Assembly (NCBI RefSeq): GCF_000003605.2
Contig: NW_003152753.1
Span: 188,949-213,845 of the forward strand
From: Saccoglossus kowalevskii
Taxonomy: Eukaryota; Hemichordata; Enteropneusta; Harrimaniidae
DNA length: 24,897 nucleotides
Reading direction: 5' to 3'
In this document: in pieces, positions 18,877-24,897 of the stretch
Layout: the number at the start of each line of letters is the position of its first letter
Numbering within the stretch: position 1 is the first letter of the stretch
Notes under the pieces: model-generated
The model's database searches: none
Told to the model about the DNA's origin: nothing
The model's input: only the letters and a program-made list of their open reading frames with translations
Made by a program: the position numbers and the translations under genes

Positions 18877-20950
18877 ACGAGGGGAGTAGGACCTATTACC
18901 TTCCATGTTAAAAGAAAGCCATACATGATTGAGAGAAATTTATTTTAGTAACTTTTAAGGGAAGCACGATATTATCCTTATACAACTTTGCATAATAATA
19001 ATATCAAGGTTGAAGAGACTAAGATTTGTGGGATCGGGGTCATACTGGTTAAAGGTCGGAAGTAACATGGAACTGAAAACCACCATGAATTGACAGAACT
19101 TGACCACCCGATAACATTATGTACTTGCGTGTCTTAACAAAAAACAAATCCCAATTTTGTCTTCATTACTAGACCTGCTTTCGGTCTGTTTCGCGGTTAC
19201 ATGACTTTCGCGTTTACGTAATTTATATTTATTTTTCAAGAATTTTTCCTCGAAATCGCATACAAGTCTACTTCATGACATATGATTCGTACACATATAA
19301 TGGCTGAGCTGCTGGCATTACCAACAACACCTCCCGGTAACAATATATTTACCAGCCTGTACCCTAAAATGTGACTAAATTGGTGCCCTGAGTCATTTAA
19401 ACTTCTGTAAGATGAAAAAAAAAACAATTGTACTTCATTCAGTGTAACTTTGGATGTGGTAATTTTCACTCAAGGCTGTAATGATGATGAAACACACAAG
19501 GAACGGACCTGTGTCGGCTACGATCCCTGTGAGTTATATCTACGGATGGCACAGTGCTTCTGGCAGGACACCTCATTCTCATGCTTGTCACTCAACGTCA
19601 ATTCATTCTGCTGATACTCAGACAGCCATGTGTATTACATTTTGTGAATTAGTGCTAATGTAGTAGAACAAATACCACCTCGATTTAAACAAGGTCGCAA
19701 TTTGGGATTTATCAATGAAAATAGTTTGGTTGCTAGTCAGGGGAAGTGTGTCAGAGTCGATCATCTGGAAAATCATAATCACTGTTTTTCGGGAAAGGGA
19801 CAGTGTCAACTATCTAGTGTGTCCCTTGTAACCAGCATTCAATTAATTGTCTATGGCAGTATGTGTTAACTTTCCCATAATGTTGTTACCCCTGTCTTTT
19901 CAATCTTAACACCTATGGTTGACATTCCAATGCATTGTGTATGTTTTATGAATGAACGTAGACGTGAGAACTTTTACTCCACTGCCCACGCTTGCAATGT
20001 GGAGTTCACAGTACCCGGATGAATCGACCCGAAGCATTTATTTTATGCTCGACCTAAATACAAATGGCGTGGGTTGCGAACTAAACCGCCAACTTTGTTC
20101 TCTGGTCGGGCTGCCAACCCCGACTACAAAATATTATAGAGGATAACATTATATAAGAACGATGCGTGTTGAACATGTGATGAGATGTATTTTTTTTTTT
20201 TAATTTGAGTGAGCCACGGACAATCTGGTGACGAGTTAAAGCTTGAATACCATCGTGTTGCGCCGTTTTAGAAATATGTACATATATCCAATTTAAAAAA
20301 CAAATGACTAATTGAATTCAGGAAGGTGTACCATAATTACATGGTAAAAGTATTCTCACGCTAGAGACGGATTTAAATATTATCCGCGTATTTTAATAAA
20401 CTTTGACGGTTAATATAGACGATATAAATTCAAATGTGTTTTCCTACAATCATGGTAACACGTGTACGCTACGTTAAATATCATCATGACTGTTTGGCAC
20501 TTCTTTTTTGGCAAGCCATAAAGTTAAAACCAATCACGTTATAACGTCGAATGTCACGTGATTTGCCAGACGAGATTCGTACTTGGTTTGGGTCAACTTG
20601 AACGGTGTGCCAGTGCCAGCTACCCTTCGTGAGTCCTGATCATAGACACCATACTGACACTTATGTTTCAAAGACAAAGGTAAATCGCTGGATTTTATAT
20701 TCATTGATTTATTTCTCCAGCGAAAATAAAGTATTTTATAGTAGTCATTTAGTGTAAAAGATACTGAACCTGAGTTGGCGCTGTCGTTCAGACTAAAATG
20801 TAGTATAAGGGTGGGAATATTACCATATGAAATGATATTGTGAAATTGAGGTGGGAGAGTTGATCAGAATTAGAGTTAGTTGAGGTAACCAGGCATTTAA
20901 AAACACTTGTAATAATTTGTGATCTATTTCCAGCTTTTGGATCCAGCGAT
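18877..20950. other. Non-coding DNA between inverted-repeat segment and 23 bp array
   Basis: No gene can be supported. The block ACACCTCCCGG-AACAA occurs both at about 18808 (inside the preceding segment) and 19328, suggesting a diverged repeat. A third TCACGTGA is at 20554-20561. A solo right end of the foldback family, CCAGCGAAAATAAAGTATTT, is at 20718-20744. Confidence 0.5.
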
Positions 20951-21486
20951 GAGGATGTATACATGTGTATTATGAGGATGTATACATGTGTATTATGAGG
21001 ATGTATACATGTGTATTATGAGGATGCATACATGTGTATTATGAGGATGTATACATGTGTATTATGAGGATGTACACATGTGTATTATGAGGATGTATAC
21101 ATGTGTATTATGAGGATGTATACATGTGTATTATGAGGATGTATACATGTGTATTATGAGGATGTATACATGTGTATTATGAGGATGTATACATGTGTAT
21201 TATGAGGATGTATACATGTGTATTATGAGGATGTATACATGTGTATTATGAGGATGTATACATGTGTATTATGAGGATGTATACATGTGTATTATGAGGA
21301 TGTACACATGTGTATTATGAGGATGTATACATGTGTATTATGAGGATGTATACATGTGTATTATGAGGATGTATACATGTGTATTATGAGGATGTACACA
21401 TGTGTATTATGAGGATGTATACATGTGTATTATGAGGATGTATACATGTGTATTATGAGGATGTATACATGTGTATTATGAGGATG
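20951..21486. repeat. Minisatellite, 23 bp unit, 23 full copies plus 7 bp
   Basis: The unit is GAGGATGTATACATGTGTAT followed by TAT. Copies run without any length change from 20951 to 21479, then GAGGATG. Only four units carry a substitution: one GATGCATAC and three GATGTACAC. In the three GTACAC units the centre becomes the perfect palindrome TACACATGTGTA. Such homogeneity indicates recent expansion. Confidence 0.98.
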
Positions 21487-24400
21487 CCAGAAAACAACTC
21501 AATACAAACAGAAAAGCTTTGTCATAAAATAGCTATATTCATTATCAGTGGGTTCATAATTTAATAAGTAAAATATAATGAACACTATTTGCACGTGTTA
21601 AGTTCTACAAAGATTTGACGAAAACAAAGCATATTAATCTGAAATCGAGGCTAAGTGCGCCATTACAAAACACCTGTATAGCCATGGACCCTAGAGTATA
21701 GCAGATATTTACTGAACTCGGGCTCCCAACCCAAATTGAAGTTGACTGAAACAATTTTTTTGTGCCGGGTCAAAATGGAACTTGGTCAACGTATTCCACG
21801 TCACTTTTTTTTAATTGTTCAACTGTTACTCCGTCAATTGAATGGCTGCACACCTGCGTTAATTTGGTTTGTTCCTATTCATACAGGTGCGGTTGTTAGT
21901 GAACACAAGGCCAGTGCCTTTTCACTCGCTGTGCAAACTGCAAGACAGTGAAGTCAGTTATCATTGATTTGCGGCGCACGGTAAGTTGCATAACTATCGT
22001 AAATTCACACTGTATACATTTCATATGCTGTGTCGAACATAATGACCACGGGGCAGGGTATTCACATAACGCCCGGCTGATATTCACAAAGTTCCAACAA
22101 GTTCGCGCGGAATTGAGATTTCGTGATAAGTTGCTGAACATTTCTCGTGCAACTCCAAGCACGTCCATGTTTGTGTTAACCACCGTCCCGGTGGTAACTA
22201 ACAACGGTGTCGAAATCCACTCATTAACCTCTAAACTGGTGTATTGCGTTATATATCTCAACACATAATTGTTATGAGTCGTGCGAATCTCATTCCGTGT
22301 TTTCACTCATTTTCATTAGCAAGTCACGCCCGGCATTTTAAAACGATAAGGATCTCATACATTTGCTTTCACATTAGTTATTCTTACAAGGAGCATACAT
22401 AAAATGCAAACAATGACACTGTCTCGTAGATTGGTAATGTATTGGTTTGTTTTTTGTGTATTTTTCAATCGACAGTCCTGGGCCATCATGTAAAATGTCG
22501 TAATACACGTATGTGTTAGGACAAAGAGCTAATGTATTTAAAAATGTATGTCTGAAGCCATCGGCATACTTCGGGTTCAACGGAGTATTCAGGTTCTCAG
22601 AGTACATGGAATGCGCATACGAGCACCAACTAACTTCGATTTCCCATACTCGAGCAAATTACGTCAAACTCGAAATTCAATTGGCAAGAGTTCCTTAAGA
22701 CCACTCGCCCATAACTCCAATCCTAACTCTGTCCCTCGGGTACCTGATTCCAGGGCTAAACCTGTATGTAACAGTTACGCCGGTGCTGATACCCGTCTTT
22801 AAGTAGATTCAAAGTCCTCCATTTTCAAACCTCTTCACCTCGGTGTGACTTGTTCAAATATTTTTTTCTTACGCAGTATTGACGAAAATTACCACGGGTC
22901 GCCACCCACGTCTGTTGCAGAATTTTAATCGAATTACATGTATAGAGACTTTCACTCGCATTGTATGGACTTTATAGACACCTATACAGACACTTTCATT
23001 GCTTTTCGCGCAGCTAGACCTATCGACCAATCAAATCCAGGATTTGCAGTGGATTATTTGCAAATTAAAAACAATTCCGTCGTAAACAAATGTTTTCAAA
23101 ATTATTCTCAAGATATGAAGATTCATTTTTAAATGTTAATTAGTTTATATACACAATTTGATATGCACTTGCAAGTTCCAATCGTCATTGTAACAGAATA
23201 AATGAACGTAAAACAGATAATTACTAAATTAGTATGCACAGAATAATCGAGCCTTGTGTGGTCAAGGTCATGTCAAGTTAAGTACATGGGGCTGACAAAA
23301 TTAGTGATAATAATGTTATTAAATTTTGTTCACTTGAACTTGATTTTTATCCAATTTTTCCCCAATTAACATCACGGATTTGTACCAAAATATGATCGGG
23401 CCCGTTGTCGACAGATGGACGGACGGACTAGGAATAGATCATTGGTCGACAATACTTTTCGTCTGTGCCTTGCATTCATGGATGCAAAAAAAAAAGATTT
23501 TTTTTGATTGGCTGAATATTGATATTGTTATAATGGTCCATTCGCTTTGTGAAATAATGTACTTTGTTAGGCGCCGCGTGTTATACGAGTCAGTATCACC
23601 GGAGAGCAAGTTTCATGTACACAAAACAATCTGCACTGAACACAAATGTTGCCCTAGTTTGTGGTGGTCCCCCCGTAAATGACAAGTAAACCATTGTCAC
23701 CTTGGAACAAGCAAATGTTATTAATCTTGTTAACAGCGTTGATACAAACACACTACTGACGATAGGAATAGAGAATGGTTTAGCTTATATTCAATGATTT
23801 AAATCAGGTTCAAAATGCAGTCAAAATATAAAAAAAAAGTACCAAAACGAGATTGCTTGAAGTCGATGATAAAATAAATACATCGGTCGTTTCTATGGAA
23901 TTGTATTTGAATGAAAAAATGGATTAAACAGCAGTAATATAATAGCATACAGATTTGAATACATGGTGATGTTCATTTTGATTGTTCTATGAACTAAAAA
24001 TAGGATTACATTGACCTTTGCCCTTGGTGCAAACAATTGAGGCCACCAATGTTTTCTTGTCTGCAATGACTTCTCCTGTCTTGGGAAAAGTTTAACTGTT
24101 TAAGTTAGCTCATAAAATATTCATTGTCCAATCGCCCATGAAGTGCGCATAACTCACGGTAGTTTGACCTTCGAGTCCCTTCTTGTAAAACGAGGTCGCA
24201 TTGCTATGTCTGCCACGTCCTATTACTAGGTGCGTCTCCCAATGGAAAATAGCCTTGCTGATTAATTACTGTAACTTTTTCGAAATTACAATTTGACTTG
24301 AGATGTTGTTAGAAACCAGTTATATGAAGATTTATTTAAAACAGTGGTTGTCAGTGTGTTTCGTTTTGAACAATGCACTAATAACAAAGGCCGCTGAAAG

Positions 24401-24897
24401 GCATTCTTTTCATCTTTATAAATATTTGTCGGTGACAGCTGAATCCTAGCAACCAATCAATTACAGCACTTTTAACATCAGTGTCCGCATTGCAACCTTG
24501 ACTGAGATCATGGAAGGTACCTTCCATGCTGAGATGAAATCTAATAAGTTCAAGAAAAATGCACAAAACGTGTAAATATCAATGTTGTACTCAGTGACTT
24601 GGCTGAGAAGGTATTAAATACAACACAAACTCGCAGACAAACATCAAACTCTTACTCTTTCGAAGGTTTGAAATTTACGACCTTTACAAACGTGCATTGT
24701 ATGTTTTAATCATAGGTTCAGTTACCTCAGACGAAAAAATCCCTTGGTGCCACAGTGGTAACATTTCTTTGGTTGTATACGTAATCTACGTTGGTTAGAT
24801 ACGATATACATAACTGTCTTGGCTGTATACGGATCCTGCTGCTGCTGTAGCACAAATTGCAATGACACTTAATTTGGAAACGTCCCGTCAGCGAATA
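21487..24897. other. Right part of the window, no gene supported
   Basis: Open frames exist on both strands, the longest at 21896-22306 on the minus strand, but none shows a recognisable domain and plus and minus frames overlap. The part at about 22000-22210 is visibly richer in CpG than its surroundings and includes a short hairpin ACCACCG-TCC-CGGTGGT (22179-22195). A fragment with GACGGACGGACTAG near 23416 recalls the tail of repeat B. Confidence 0.5.
24509..24528. repeat. Perfect 20 bp palindrome
   Basis: CATGGAAGGTACCTTCCATG is self-complementary throughout with no spacer. The flanks (TGAGAT on the left, CTGAGATG on the right) repeat directly instead of extending the palindrome. Confidence 0.9.

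Noticed and set aside
21896-22306. 136-codon minus-strand open frame and overlapping 106-codon plus frame
   Set aside because: No domain, no consistent codon bias that I can see, and the two strands overlap almost completely. Retained only as a CpG-rich patch of interest.
1-24897. Reverse transcriptase, transposase, integrase, tRNA or snRNA genes
   Set aside because: Both strands were read for the usual motifs and none was seen; weak or broken copies could have been missed without a search tool.

Overview
The window is eukaryotic nuclear DNA, AT-rich and gene-poor, most likely from a marine invertebrate. A mollusc or other lophotrochozoan is my best guess. The basis is spliceosomal introns of 1 to 9 kb, abundant small non-autonomous transposon-like elements, frequent TACATGTA-type motifs, and a kelch-like protein close to the animal KLHL8 family. 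There are no bacterial operons, CRISPR arrays, rRNA or recognisable tRNA genes.

One gene can be supported with confidence: the 5' two-thirds of a KLHL8 orthologue on the minus strand. A large coding exon (12996-13926; exon edge near 13968) encodes the BTB and BACK domains. Two further exons (4080-4223 and 2958-3069) encode the first two kelch blades. The reading phase is preserved at every junction (phase 1, phase 1, phase 2) and the donor and acceptor sites are canonical. About four more kelch blades are expected but absent, so the 3' part of the gene lies beyond the left edge. A candidate non-coding first exon ends at a strong minus-strand donor at 17008.

The introns and upstream DNA are dominated by repeats. 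Four tandem arrays are obvious: a 59-60 bp unit at 1562-1857, a 19 bp unit at about 2010-2821, a 25 bp unit at 10580-12939 and a 23 bp unit at 20951-21486. The 25 bp array has a higher-order structure in which three successive blocks are 622, 597 and 572 bp, each exactly one unit shorter than the last. The 19 bp and 25 bp arrays share a core (CAACAAATAT) in opposite orientations. The 25 bp array ends about 50 bp from the KLHL8 splice donor, where a second identical donor motif is found.

Between the arrays lie short elements with terminal inverted repeats (414-723, 3630-3841, 4325-4479, 15270-15453, 16374-16503) and three copies of an element of about 0.5 kb ending in a hairpin around AGCTCCGCT. 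There are also several dispersed repeat families with two or more copies in the window. From 17.1 kb to the right edge I see no convincing gene, only the 23 bp array, a large inverted-repeat pair and a few palindromes.

I did not find a new autonomous system. The most unusual content is the architecture of the intronic satellites and the hairpin-ended element whose loop is flipped between copies.
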